Shown one piece after another: positions 21,826 through 34,144 of a stretch of 64,000 nucleotides of DNA. The notes beneath the pieces are model-generated. The model saw only the letters and a program-made list of their open reading frames with translations, was not told the DNA's origin and ran no database searches. Each line of letters opens with the position of its first letter. The first letter of the stretch is position 1. Both the position numbers and the translations under genes were made by a program. Source of the DNA: Adiantum capillus-veneris (taxonomy: Eukaryota > Streptophyta > Polypodiopsida > Polypodiales > Pteridaceae); contig CM043959.1 of assembly GCA_014529385.2 (NCBI GenBank), positions 6,352,466-6,416,465 on the forward strand, read 5' to 3'.

Positions 21826-22809
21826 TACAAAGGGATATTGCTTAGGCTATATCTGAGATTAAGATACTTGGTAAGGTGACTAAGATGCCAGACATTGTTC
21901 ACTGTAATGTCGTGCACTGCATCATCGTGGAGATGTATTTGCAGGTCAACTGATTCTCTACTAGCAACCTCAGAGTCTAGTGCCTCCCATTCTCCCATCG
22001 TCAGCTTCCATCTTCTATAAGGAAAGACCATCAACAAGATTTGATTTGCAATATGGTATCTGAACATCACCTTGTCAGCAACTACAGAGCACTTGATTCT
22101 ATCTCCCTGGTGGTTGACCACCTTAGTTTCCCATCCAGCTGCAAGAAACCCGTTGATCACACTTTCCCCTTTGCAAGTCCACATTGTTGGTGTCCTTTGA
22201 ACACTTTGAAGTCAAAATACAAACACAAACACATGAAGAGACAAAAACCATGTTACCCTGGCTTTATGGGAACCATAGGTGCACTTCATTGCTGCTTACA
22301 CATCCACCTCGATTCTCCTTTTGGTTGCTGCGATCCAGGCACTATCTGACTTAGGCCATTCCAAACTCTCCAAGGTTGGCGAGTGAACCAGAGATAGGTT
22401 ATTATATCCATTTTGCCTAAGTGTGACATAAGTATGATCATTAAAAAAAAAAGTCACGTGAGGCAAGCTCAGAGGACTGACAACCAGCATAGAGCAATTT
22501 GCCAAGCTCAGTGTGGATGGCCTCAAAAGTTCTAGTGAAGGACTCTATTGGCTCCCACTCTACAAAAACGGATGGAAAAGCATCTGTAAACATGAACAAA
22601 AAGCAATGGAAATCTTACAGTCATCAAAAAGCAACACACAAGGCAGAAATACTAAATAGATAACCGAAAAACTTGCAAGAGGAGTAAAAATTACAATCTG
22701 CAGGAAACATCGATGGAGTCATTGCTGTCTCTAGCTTCAGTTCTGAAGCAACATACACATGTTGCACCTTCGCAAGCCTCTTGTCATCTTGTGTTTGCTG
22801 GAACTCCAT
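21826..22809 (-). pseudogene. Unrecognised host gene with at least two exons and a poly-T frameshift
   Basis: Exon 1 (22809-22695) starts MEFQQTQDDKRLAKVQHVYV and ends at a GTAATT donor. After a 111-bp intron ending TTTACAG, exon 2 starts at 22583 in matching phase and reads AFPSVFVEWEPIESFTRTFE. The frame is interrupted at ten T (plus 22443-22452) and resumes in another frame (DHTYVTLRQNGYNNLS). A third open block at 22184-21826 (MWTCKGESVINGFLAAGWE) lies downstream and may be another exon. I recognise no family. The homopolymer break could be decay or an assembly error. Confidence 0.4.
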
Positions 22810-23817
22810 GATTCTTTCCTTCCAATGGTGTGCTCAAGAAGCCATGTGTCACCTTGAGACCTTGTGTGCACCTCTTGAGCTGGGATGCATTGTCACCCAC
22901 ATCATTTGTTTTAACTCCATCGTCAACCAATATCCATTGTTATCTTGTACATTGCTGCATGAAATGGAGTCAATCACACTCCTAGGTCATCGAGTACCTG
23001 ATGATGCCATGGGAAATAGTGGCACAACCTGCACACAAACACTTATGATTAGACATTGCACATCCATGTTCTCAACTGTATAAAGAGCAAGAATCTTGAT
23101 GGTACACAAAGGTGAAGGATGCCACTTATTGCTATACTGCTCCACTTGCTTGTTGGCTTAATGTGGAAGAAATGTTGCAAAGCTTGAGAGGGAAGTAGAT
23201 CCTCTCTAGAGAGCTTAATGGAGAAGGAGCAAGAAACCTGTTGAGGAAAGAAAGACAGATGATGTAGCAGAAGGATATGATGTAGACTTTAGCTTTAGCT
23301 AGAGGTGTTTAGTGAAGCCCATGGAGTAATGGAGAACTTCAATTTGAGGAGAATGCAGCCCTCAAGAATGCAGTAAGCTTGAGGAGGGAAAGAAGGTTCA
23401 AAATTTTGTTGTAGAGCTTTTGGGAGGGAAAAGTGAAAGGAAGGAAAGAGAAACAAGGTGAAGTGAAGAGAAGTGAGAGATTGTACAGTAGAGAGAGAGG
23501 GAGGGAATGATCAGCACGTTTTTGGAGGGGACCCCTTTTAGGAGAGAGGGGGGAGAAACTGGCAGCCAGTATAGAGAGAAAGGATTTGTTTTTACTCAAC
23601 TATTTAGAGAAAAGTTCATTTTTTTAATTTATAAGAGATTTTCTCTTTGTATTTTATAAAAGAGTACAAGTTTGACCACTTACTTTTAGGCCCTACCATA
23701 CCCACCATTTCAGTCCACATGGCATCCACCCATTTGTCCCTTCCATAATCTCCTTTGTAATCCCATGGCAAATAAAGAGGCCCCCTTAGACCCCATTCCC
23801 TTCCTAATGCATATTGT
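22810..23817. other. Non-coding stretch between host gene and chromovirus
   Basis: No supported gene. Purine-rich sequence at 23220-23560 on the plus strand (GAGAGA-like and GGAAGG-like) gives only chance frames. No repeat boundary is clear before the chromovirus sequence begins abruptly at 23818. Confidence 0.5.
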
Positions 23818-24897
23818 ATGTGTGTGGACTATCGAGCAGTAAACCATATCACTATCAAAAATAGATTTCTCCTGCCTCAAGTAGAAGATCTATTTGATAA
23901 GCTACAAGGCTCTACCTACTTCAATAGGATTGACCTTAAAAGTGGCTATCATCAAATAAGGATAGTGGATGAAGATATTCTAAAGACCACGTTTTGTACA
24001 ACGTATGGTCTTTATGAATATCTAGTCATGCCTTTTGCCTGCACAGCCACATTCAATCGATTAATGGAGAAAATATTTAGACCCTACCACAAATTCATTG
24101 GAGTGCTCTTTGATGATATTATCATCTACTCCAAGTCTTTGGAGGAACATAAGCAACATCTCCAAGTGATTTTTCAAGCATTGAGGGAGAACAAGCTTCT
24201 TCTCAACCAAAAGAAAAGCGAATTTTTCCTTCAAGAGATTCAATACTTGGGTCATATTATCTCTCAAGATGGTAATTGTATGGATCCATTGAAGTTGGAG
24301 GTAATAAAAGCATGGCCTAATCCAAGGAATCTACATGAGCTAAGAAGCTTTATCGGTATGTGTGCATACTATAGACGCTTCATAGCTAAATTTTCTCAAA
24401 TAGCAGGACTATTACATGACTTAACAAAGAAGAACGTTAAGTATTTATGGACTGCTAAGGAGAAAAATGCTTTTGACCAGCTCAAAGAGAAGCTTACCTC
24501 CCAACCAGTCCTCATGCTTCCGGATCTCTCAAAGCCATTTGAGGTCCAATGTAATGCTTGTGGTGATTGCCTTGGAGTAGTCTTGCTTCAAGAAGGGCAT
24601 GCCATAGCATATGAGAGCCAAACGGTCAATATGAATGAATGAGTCTCGGACATTTATGAGAAAGAGCTTTTAGCTATTCTACATGCCCTAGACACATGGA
24701 AGCACTACTTATTGGGGACTCCATTTATTCTAAGAACCGACCACCAAAGTCTCAAGTACTTATTGATGCAAACCAAGCTTTCCAACAAAAAAATGAGGTG
24801 GGAAAATTTTCTTTCACAATTTAATTTTCATATTGCTCACATTGCGGGTAAGAACAATCAAGTGGCCGATGCACTTTCATGGATGATCAAAAGTTAA
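23818..24897 (+). pseudogene. pol: Chromovirus RT and RNase H remnant
   Basis: RT motifs seen are FNRIDLKSGYHQIRI, a shortened MPFACTATFNRLM (the usual GLTNAPA is partly deleted) and LFDDIIIYSKS with the catalytic DD. RNase H shows VQCNACGDCLG, where the family's first catalytic Asp is replaced by Asn, then a stop at 24640-24642, and YEKELLAILHAL and RTDHQSLKYLL after it. The frame stops again at 24895. Loss of RT residues and of a catalytic Asp shows that it is dead. Confidence 0.85.
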
Positions 24898-25157
24898 TGC
24901 GGTGTCTAAAGCTACTCACAATGATCTCTCTTCTATGATAGATGAGTATGTTACTGACCTTGACTATTGAGACATAATGTCATTCCTTGCTTTGGGGAAG
25001 AAAGAGGAACCATTCATCTTGCAGGATGGTTACCTTCTCCATGGAAATAGGCTCTGTGTTACCCACTCCCTTTGTGAGAAAGTCATGTCTATATCCCATG
25101 CTCCTCCCTATGCGGGGCATAGATGTATTCAACCTACTCTTTGAGAAGTAGGGACGT
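24898..25157 (+). pseudogene. Chromovirus linker and start of integrase zinc domain
   Basis: Translation across stops gives NRLCVTHSLCEKVMSISHAP and AGHRCIQPTL. This matches the H-containing half of the integrase H2C2 domain of chromoviruses (...HDPPYAGHRG...). It breaks off at GTYF, where accessory-protein sequence of the A family begins. Confidence 0.7.
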
Positions 25158-25941
25158 ATTTCTAAGCTGGTTAAACAAGAATCCATGATATTTGATTCAG
25201 TTCACAAGAGCACCTGCAGACCTTCAGAAAGACCCAACATTTTGTCTTGTACTACGGGTAAGGACATGGCAAGCACATGAAGCACTAAATAAGAAGCGGC
25301 CTACATGGCTCAACTATCCAAGATTGCTAGCTCTAGAGCAGGGAACACCGACAGAGGAATACATGGTGAAAACCCTAACAGGCACCATGAAATTCTTCAA
25401 AAAATCTCTCATGTGCCATGCTCTACAAAATCTACCAAATTCTGCTCACATGCATTGAAGCTTTTCACGAGCCAGAGCAAGCAGGAGCACCGTGGATGTC
25501 ATTCCTCGAGGGAAATAAGGGTCTTTGCTACGACTCAAGTGGCCAGCCTTCTAAATAAGTTCTTTATAGCTTCTACGCCCAATGCATGTTCTTTCCATCT
25601 AGCAATATGTTGGCGTTTGAGGAAGCATTTTACACGGGATTATTCACTTAGAGAAAGAAGATATTTGGGCCAGCGATAAGAAACCTAACCTCCAAATTTG
25701 TTGGCTACTCAGCCATTGAGCTCAAAAACAGGATCACCATGCAGTTCTTGCAGGTTCCAAACAAAGAAAGAAAGATCAGATATGAGAAAGCCTTACATGC
25801 ATTGAAAGGTTCCAAACAAAGAAATAAAGATCAGAGAAAGCCTTACATGCATTGAAAGACCGTCTTGCCAACCGTCAACCCAAAGATTACTTCAACCCGT
25901 AAAGTTGTGTCAAGGAACGACACATGCGAGGAGGGGGGGAA
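25158..25941 (+). pseudogene. 3' fragment of a third, divergent A-family element: accessory protein C-terminus and PPT
   Basis: Translation from 25158 gives WLNKNP, a stop, then YLIQFTRAPADLQKDPTFC and RPTWLNYPRL...YMVKTLTGTMKFF. This aligns with WLNKYPAYLIYLVEAPKEIR and the rest of the A1 accessory C-terminus. Further on, shifted frames match its FYTGFFTHKSKIFGP end. A short tandem duplication follows near 25745-25860. The block ends with the polypurine GGAGGGGGGGAA (25930-25941) directly before TGTTAGC. Its protein identity to A1 is clearly lower than A1 to A2, so it is an older or different subfamily. Confidence 0.8.
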
Positions 25942-26300
25942 TGTTAGCAGGAAGCTAACTCGGATACCATTTTTTGGAGCTTTCATTGTAAAAACATTTA
26001 TTATTTTGATGAATTGGGAATATTGTAACTCCTATTTTTTGGATAAAGATTGTAATTAATGAGACGTGGCTATAAGCTTCCAGATTGTATCAACCTATCT
26101 TTAGTTAGAGCTCCCAAATTATTAGTTTTGACCACCAAAAAGCTTCGCTAAGGTATAAAAGCCAATTTTTGTAAGTTTTGAATAATGAAATACAACGTGA
26201 GCTAGCAGCACTCAATTCTCTCCTTCTCACGCTTCCTACTCCCTCCCCGGGTGTCACATTGCAGTTGCGTCTATTGCGTTGCAACCGCAGGTAAGAGCTC
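25942..26300 (+). repeat. LTR start of the nested A-family fragment
   Basis: It starts TGTTAGCAGG right after the PPT. A TATA box (GGTATAAAAGCC) is at about 26153. The 3' limit is not visible; the LTR may run further, up to about 27300. Confidence 0.6.
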
Positions 26301-27214
26301 TACGCATTGACGTAAGCATTTTGTAGCTTTTGGCGTCACCGACCCACATCCTAATTTTTTTTCATCATAAGTAGGAATTTAAGCTCTAAAATAAAAAACT
26401 AAGTATAGGCAGGGTATTAGGGCATCATTGCTAAGCATTTAGATGCATTCTGGGTTGAAAACGACTAGGTCAAAAAGTCATTGCTGTTAATAATTGTGAT
26501 TTTTGCGCTTGACCTAAAGTGAGATTTGAGACCATAAGCATATGTGCTTAGGTCTTATAAACATTTCCTAGAAGTTTCATGACGTTTGGATGTCGTTTGA
26601 TGCTGTAATGGATGTGATTTGTTTGTCGATGAGCGATTAGCTTTTGGTGATTTCAGTCATTTGAGTGTAGCCTAAGTTAGATGCGAGTTGTTTGTTGTTT
26701 TCCAAGAGATCGACAACCTCTTGTAGCGTCTATGCACTATTCAAGTCAGCTTCATTCCATGGATTGACAATTATAATTGTGGTTCTTGCTATGTTTGCAA
26801 TAAGATAGGAGTGAGGTTAGACACCCCTCCCACACCTGCAAACCCTTGTAAATGAAAACATCTTTGAGTATATGTTATGATTAGCTTTACCTTTCTTACT
26901 ATTTGTCTTTGAAATCAATCTAGTTGGGTAACATCTATAACATGTGAGATATCCATGCACCACCTGCATATGGTGCTAATGCTAACTATATGTTGTGTTG
27001 TTTCCATGAGTGCAGGTGAGGGTTACCTTCTCAACTATGGTTTTTAAAGTTCCTTGGCTTGAAGATAGCGAACGTATATATCTTCAGGCTCTTGATTCTC
27101 TTGTACTTGTGTATAAAGACTGTTCTGTACCATGAATGGGAATTATAGACATAGTTTCTAGTGTCTTTTGTAATTTGAAAGGATTCTTTGGTGTATATGT
27201 TATATTGTTACTAG

Positions 27215-27278
<64 letters not shown>

Positions 27279-27325
27279 GTCACACCATCTAATCATGACA
27301 GCATCTGGAGGGGTTTTGATTCCCA
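26301..27325. other. Undefined segment between the nested LTR and the resumed chromovirus, with an (AC)n microsatellite
   Basis: No gene is recognised. It includes about 29 AC repeats at 27218-27275. It may hold the remainder of the nested LTR and flanking sequence. Chromovirus coding resumes at about 27326 with MKVDIQEYVSKCVVC. Confidence 0.5.
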
Positions 27326-28430
27326 TGAAAGTGGACATACAAGAGTATGTTTCAAAATGTGTAGTATGCCAAAAGACCAAATATGATAGAGGGAAGCAAC
27401 GTGGATTACTCCAACCATTGCCTATCCCAAATTAACCATGGGAGAGTAGATCCATGAATTTCATATTTGGATTACCCAAGTCTATCCATGGGAATACGGA
27501 AATATGGACGGTAGTCGACAAGTTTAGCAAGCAAGTACACTTCATTCCTGTCAAAGAAACTATTAAGGCAGACCAAATGGAAACTCTCTTCATATCACAT
27601 ATTTTCAAACACCATGGATTGCCAACATCCATCGTGTCAGATAGAGATCCTAGAATGACCAACAATTTTTGGAAAGGTCTCCTTGAAAATCTAGGAACAA
27701 GATTGAGTTTCTCTTTAGCCTATCATCCACAAACAGATGGCCAAAGTGAGATAGCCAGTCTTACGATACTCGATCTACTAAAGACTTATGTTACCGAAGT
27801 AGATCAACGCTCACAATGGGAAAAGTACTTACCTCTTGTAGAGTATGTCTACAATAATACTGCACATACTTCTATGGGAAAAGCATCTTTTGAAATTATC
27901 GAGGGAAGACCTAAAAGTCCCTTGCTACTTACATTACATGGGAAGATCTTCGATGTCAATGAGTATAGCCGTGACCTACAAGAATCTTTTTGAAAGATTA
28001 AGGAGGCTATATCCATCTCTCAACAAAGGAAAGAAGCTACTACTGACAAGCACAGAAGGACCTTAACATTCAAAGAAAATGATTGGGTCTTACTTAAGTT
28101 TCCCAAGGCTCGGTTGAGGCAAACAACGTGCAAAAATCCTACGGGCCATCAGAAATATTATGCTAAGTTAGCAAAAAGATACTATTGTCCTTTTCAAATC
28201 TTGAAGCCCATCTATGAGATGGCTTATCAACTCAAGTTTCCCAACCATTGTCTCATACACAACGATTTTCATGTGAGCCTAATTAAGCCCTACAAAGGAG
28301 AGCCACCAAGTGAACCAATTTTTGAAGACCCTCCCAAAATCAAAGACCATGAAGAGGTGCTACAACCCGAAGCTATCCTTTGGCATGAAGACAAGGTACT
28401 ATGACATGGTAAGATTGCTCGACGATATCT
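27326..28430 (+). pseudogene. pol: Chromovirus integrase core and chromodomain remnant
   Basis: The zinc-domain end CVVCQKTKYDRGKQ is followed by the integrase core with D (TVVDKFSKQVHF), D (SIVSDRDPRM) and E (YHPQTDGQSEI). A stop at 27991 is followed by KENDWVLLKFPKAR and YQLKFPNHCLIHNDFHVSLI, the usual C-terminal region. PEAILWHEDKVL, a stop, and then YLIKFK with PFEDARRM in a shifted frame match a degenerate chromodomain. Several stops break it. Confidence 0.85.
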
Positions 28431-28892
28431 TATTAAGTTCAAAATTATCCTTTTGAAGATGCTAGACGGATGCAAGGAATACAACTTAAGGATAGTATGA
28501 ACTTTGTCAATGCTAACAATGCTACATTAGTGTAAGAAAATGTACAAATTTCTTTTTAATGACCAATGTGTTTGTCTTACAAGACTAGTTCTCTTTTTAT
28601 TGTGCACAAATTTTAATAGTATGCATGCTTAGAATCATGTTTGTGATGACGACGTCTCTCAAACACCAAGTAGAATTTGTCAGTCTACTTGGGAGAATGA
28701 AATGGACTAAAGAGAAGACATGCTTGCGGCAGCTATGTCTCTCAAGCACCAAATGGATTAGTCATCCATCTTGGAAGAATGTTGTAGGGTAAAAATGGAT
28801 CCTCTACCCGCTAAGAAACATTGACTAATGCCTAAGGCTTTATCTCTTCTACCTCGTAGTCAAGGACGACTATAGTTTTAAGAGAGAGGTAA

Positions 28893-30300
28893 TGTCATAA
28901 AATCTAATATCTATCCAACCCAAATGATTTTCTCATATTAAATTGAATTTAATGTGGGAGAATAAATGGGAACAAGGGTTACAATATAGACATGTACTTT
29001 CAGATCTGTCTCAACACGAGGTCAATGGTAAAGGGGTCCAAATGAGAGATGGTATGTCAAAGATCAAGGCTAGCTAATGGAGCTTAAATACCTTTGCTTT
29101 AGATTCATTAAAGACCTCCAAAGGTTAGTGTTAAAAGTCCTTTGAACTTAGGTAAGCTAGGGTTGAGCTTGAGGTGGGAACCCGGCCCAAGCTTCGGGTG
29201 CTTGTCGTGCTTGATGACTGAGATGCTTGAAGTGCTTCATGATTGATATGATTGAGGTGCCTGTCATGCTTGTGATGCTAGGGTTGTACTTGAGGTGGGA
29301 ACCCAGCCCAAGCTTGAGGGGATTAAGGGCCGAGCATGTGGTGAGAACTAGGCTCAAGGTTGAGGAGCTTGAGGTGTCACAAAAGTCAAATCATATCCCT
29401 ACAAAGAGGGGGCGAGCCATGCAAGTAATGGGGGCGCTTGACCACTCTCTCTCTCCCAAAGGGCACCCCTTGGTCAAGAGGCAAGTGGGACATATGTCAA
29501 GCCTCTAGCTAGGTGACCCTCAAGGAGTGTCCAAAGCCTATTGGTTGGCCTCCCAAGGGGTCCAATGATAATTAAGTAAACTTAATTAATTGTTTTAGCA
29601 TTTATCAAGTCCTCTCTCTCAAAGGGGAAAGGGGGACACTTGTCCCCAAGGCTACCCTTGTTGCTTGAATTTCCCCTGCATGTGATTGGCTAGGCATGGA
29701 GAGGTCCAATGATCTTCAATCATGAGCTACAAGGGGGGGGGGGGGGGGGGGGTCGACCAAAGCAAGCTAGGGGGTTTCTTGAGGGGTATACTCTCCCACA
29801 CACTCACACATACTCTCATTGTGAAGTGCAAAGTGGAAGAGCTCCATCTCCTTCTCCAAGCTAGTAGAGAGAGCCTACACCAACACTCTTGGCTATGGAG
29901 TGAAAATTCAACCAAGGGAAACCTACTTCAATGCTTAAGCTTTCCATCTCCATTACTATGCTATTATGTATGCTAGCAAGAAGAGCGATGATAAGTGAGG
30001 AACTAATTCTTTCTCCTATGAAATGTTTCTTCTTCCTCTTCCCTACCCTCATTCCCCGCTAGCTCTCTCCACCTTTGAAGGTTTTTGAGGCCTTGGGACT
30101 GAGGCTTGGGATAGTTAATGCTTTTTACAAAGTTCATGTTATGCTCGTGATGCATGCAGCTTTCCATCTTCATAGCATCACCTAGGTCACAAGGAACACA
30201 AAGATTGTAATGTACCAAGTCTAACTTGATGGGAGAAACTTTGATACAAATTCCTATTGGAGGGGAGACTGGCTCCACATAAATCCGGTCCCCAATTGTT
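28893..30300 (+). repeat. Probable 3' LTR region of the chromovirus
   Basis: A purine-rich AAGAGAGAGGTAA precedes TGTCATAAAATC at 28893, a typical PPT/LTR boundary after a chromodomain. The region contains a repeated block (GCTAGGGTTG...GGTGGGAACCC) at 29155 and 29277, 122 bp apart, and a run of 20 G at 29733-29752. The end coordinate is a guess because the 5' LTR is absent for comparison. Confidence 0.35.
29733..29752 (+). repeat. G20 homopolymer
   Basis: Twenty consecutive G, able to form G-quadruplexes; also a likely place for sequencing-length error. Confidence 0.9.
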
Positions 30301-30941
30301 GTCATGTTCTCTAAACTCTCTCTCTCTCTCTCTCTCTTGCAAAAGTATTGTTCATGCCAAGTTAACTAAATGCTATGTTTATGTTGCTACCATCAATTAA
30401 ATTCACCCTCTATGCTCATAAAGTAATTCCACAAAAGTGATATCTCTAATTTCCGCTACTCTCAAAGTTCATAGGCCATTTCCATTACACATGCTAAATC
30501 AAATTACATGCTATATCAAAAAAGAATAATTTGATTATCTTGCATATGAGTACTCACCTTGCTCCACCCATAAACTCTAGCGATGGCATCAACTGAACAC
30601 CATCATCTCAAATGCAAGCATCTCAAGCAATGCTACCTTTTTGTTACAGTCTACCTCCCTCTCCGTGCTTCCCTCCTGAAGCTTGCACCCTCTGTCCTCA
30701 CTGCTCACCATTGAGAAATTCTTCTTGGAGGTTAATGAGAAGCTTGGACTCTCCCAAGAGCCCCAAGAATATCCTCTGGTGGACACCCTTCCTCAAGATT
30801 GTTGACACCCTTTCCCTCAAATCTTCTTCAATGGCCACAAAAACTCCATTGACCTCTCTACCTTTTCAAGTACACCTCCTTCAAATCTTATTCACTCTTT
30901 GGTGATTAAAAATTATGTATGTGATTATGCTTCAAGAGGCA

Positions 30942-31007
30942 TCATTGAGTGTTTTTTTGGCTTGCACCCCCACTTCAAGCCCTACAAGCCAAAAAAACAC
31001 TCAATGA
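30942..31007. repeat. Perfect 23-bp inverted repeat (hairpin)
   Basis: Left arm 30942-30964 ends TTTTTTTGGCTTG and the right arm 30985-31007 begins CAAGCCAAAAAAA. All 23 bases pair, with a 20-nt loop. It lies in the short repeat cluster described in the next entry. Confidence 0.9.
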
Positions 31008-31159
31008 AGCCCTACAAGCATGGAAATGGTCCATTGGTCCAAAGGGGTGGAGGTGTGCACCACAACATCCATAGAGTGTTTTTTTTGCATGCACCCCCTC
31101 TTCAGGCCCTACAAGCATGGCAATGGTACATTGGTCCAAAGGGGTGGAGGTGTGCACCA
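30947..31159 (+). repeat. Short direct repeats around the hairpin
   Basis: The block starting GAGTGTTTTTTT...GCACCCCC at 30947 recurs at about 31074. The block CCCTACAAGCATGG...GGTGTGCACCA at 31010-31062 recurs at 31107-31159 with few changes. Together with the hairpin this looks like a rearranged small repeat inserted in a LINE-like sequence. Confidence 0.75.
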
Positions 31160-31199
31160 AAGACTCTACCCAACAACTTTTATTTGTTCTTGCTCAAAG

Positions 31200-32100
31200 A
31201 TGAAAGCATATCCACATGAATCTCCCTGGGCAGGTCAATGGATGTTTCACAACTCCCTTGTCTACCTCGTAAGATGGTCGTCAAACTTCTCCTAGACCGT
31301 ATCAAACCCTCTCTCTTTCTTGTATGGTTGGAGTTGACGAACTTGCCTCTTCACTATCAGCCTTTCATCAAGACTATTGTCAACGCCTAGGCAACATCTT
31401 GGGTGTCCAACCTCAATAAGAATTCAACCCAAGATGGCATCCTCAAGTTCTAAGAGAGCTTGACATCTTAAAAGAAATTCATGTGCACATTCTCATTCAA
31501 TGGGATTACAATGTTTCTACAACCTATTTGGTACAAGCATAAGCCCGATTTTTTCTTCCATTGTGGGTTGAAAGGCCATCTCATCAAGGACTGACCAAAT
31601 AAGAAAGATGGTAAAGGGCCTTCCCCTTTGTGCACCTCCGCCAAAATAAATCAAGAGTCATCTCCTCAAACTCACAAGGCTCCTTCGGACACTCAAGCTT
31701 CAAAGCTCAACCAAGCTACTCCTATGAGATGACCTCCTACTAGATCAACTATCTCCAATAAAGGAAAGAAGAAGGTGATTTATTTTTCCCTCCTAGCCTC
31801 CTTGGAGTTAGTTTGGAAGAGGAAGAATCTCTCTCTAGCATTGGTGACATAAGTCAATGCCTTAGGAGATATTTCAGTAAAGAGACACCTGAGCCCTTCC
31901 TCGTAGCGATTGGCCCACCCCAATGGAGGCACAAACCGCCAACTCTTGAGCAATCTCAAGATGTACGTGGAGAAGCCAAATCAAAGAAAGTCCCTCAACA
32001 CAAATGTAAGAAGAAGGCTTTGTTGGCTTTTTTCCCCCATTTAGTCCTTTGTTGTATCCAAGGCTTAGGCCTTTTCTTGTAAAATATTCTTTCTTTAATA
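31200..32100 (+). pseudogene. LINE-like ORF1 remnant
   Basis: Translation across stops shows WLELTNLPLHYQPFIKTIVN, followed in shifted frames by LGNILGVQPQ and by FFHCGLKGHLIKD, where a stop replaces the last Cys. This resembles the DUF4283 and CX2CX4HX4C zinc-knuckle arrangement of plant LINE ORF1 proteins. The first knuckle Cys is also altered. The segment continues as a K/S-rich stretch to about 32080, followed by AATAAAATTTC. No reverse transcriptase portion is visible. The assignment rests on short motifs. Confidence 0.45.
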
Positions 32101-32772
32101 AAATTTCATAAGCTTTTATGGTTATATAATTTTTTTTTAAAATGCTATGTTTTGTACCACATGAGGAATGGATTTCTTTAAAGTAGGGTAGACCCAAATA
32201 ATTAAGTAATGAGATGGTCATCTTCCGAAGTACACACCCACCCCAATATGCAACACAACTCCACAAGTTAATTTGAGTAGTTGGTGCACAAAAACTAACG
32301 TGTAGAAACATTACTCATAGATACAAAGATTCAACATTGGTTCTCCTTCATCCTTAATTTGGGACATGGTTGCCCTTGAACCTGTCAAACGGTCATTTTG
32401 CATCAAAAGTTATGAAAACGGGCCAAAAATACGATGTGTACGGAGAAACTGATTGTATCTACTAGTAGCCCTGTTCAACGTACTCTTTTGCACCTTCACT
32501 ACTCTTTTGCACCTTCAATAGCCCAAAATCCACAAATACTCAACTAGCAGCCTACACATAGTTTCATTGTTCTAAAAGACGCTTTTACCCTACACATTCA
32601 AAGAAAAAAAAGGTACAAAGTGTAAGTCTTAATAAAGGTAATGGCTTACACACTATACCACAAATGTCAAATGGAACCTCATTTGTTGAGTCAATACTCC
32701 ATAAATATATACCAATTTTAATGATCCACAAATTGAGAATATAAATTAGTGTCATTGGTGAGTGAGTGTTTG

Positions 32773-32838
<66 letters not shown>

Positions 32839-34139
32839 ATTGTTAGTGTGTTCCAAAGAGAAAATGACAATGATTACACTTAAACTAAAGAGCAATAACA
32901 CAAGGAACACAATGCAAGTGTCAAAATTGAGTCTGGATTATGAAAGCTCAAGAAAAATGGATTACAAGGTGTGAGAGAGTAGCCTCTCTGAGTCGTACGC
33001 TCCAAAACTTCAAAACCTTGATAATGATAATTGCATCATTTCAGACTTAGAAAAATTAATCTTTATACCTAGGGCTTCTCTTGGCCAATGGCCGGTCAAC
33101 ATGGCTCAAACTCAAATTTGAACTTTAGAACTCATATTTCACATAGGCTGGCTCCGAGATCATTTGGCTTAAATTAAAGACTCTCATATAATTACAAGGA
33201 CTTTTTGGAAAAATAATGATGAGCCATCAAAAATTTGTGGCACATGATGAAGGGGTCGACTAGGAGGGCACCCGTCTGGTTCATCTACTAACACACAACT
33301 ATGTTAGAGAGTGAATGTACAACCCTCAATACATGAATCAACTATCACCACCATGATATCCAATAGGATAGCAAAATGTTAAACCAAGGGAAACCTCCAC
33401 TATTCACAATCGAGTTGCTGTTAGATTCACTCAACCTACATACCCACAAGATAGTCATTAAATGCATTGTTGTTTGATTAATTTCTCCCTTTTTCTATAT
33501 TGCTTTTATCAATTGTGTTGTTGGTTAGGAAAGTCAACATTTTTTTATTCTCCATTCCTTGTTGCCAACATTTTCCCTCTTAATCGCTCTTATTTTTATG
33601 AATTTGAGCCACTAAAAAGTTGCTAAATTCTCTCCAATATCATTAGCTGCATCATGTAAAATATAGCTTTGTACTCTTGTTCTTGATCAAACAAGTTGTC
33701 AATGAAGATTTCTTCTTTTATTTTAAATACAAATATCTCCCTTTCATTTTTGCTCTCTTGTTTGAAATCCTTTGTTTGATCCTCCTCTTTTCACTTACTA
33801 TGGACACCATTTGAATTTGAATTATATCATAAAACTCTGCATTGTAAAATTTAGTACATTCATACATATGTTCACCGTGAAAAAATATGAATCCATTCAA
33901 AACGGCTCAAGTAAGTGCTCAATAGATGCTCTAGATTGTATTCTTTGTCATCTATTTTTTGTCAATGATCCAAGTTTTTGATACGTCTTTGAAAGGATGG
34001 TATTGTATGTTTATCCTTGTTATGCACCCTACTTGCTTGAGGTATCTATATCTATATCTATACTATATATAATGGAGCTTAAAATTTTTGAGGAAGGAGA
34101 GGGTCTCCAGGTGTCACTCATTGGTTCATTTCAAAGAGA
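32101..34139. other. AT-rich non-coding segment with a (GA)n microsatellite
   Basis: A (GA)n tract of about 58 bp lies at 32778-32836. Around it only short chance frames are found. I recognise no gene or RNA. Confidence 0.6.
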
Positions 34140-34144
34140 ACCTT

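Larger units (their letters stand above)
23818..28500 (+). mobile_element. Decayed chromodomain-type Ty3/gypsy retrotransposon (5'-truncated)
   Basis: The element begins in RT (CVDYRAVNHITIKNRFLLP) with gag, PR and 5' LTR missing. It runs through RNase H (23818-24897), the integrase zinc domain start (to about 25157), an inserted foreign block (25158-about 27325), and then the rest of integrase (27326-27993) and a chromodomain-like end. Many stops and frame changes are present, so it is inactive. The domain order and the chromodomain remnant place it among plant chromoviruses. Confidence 0.85.
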
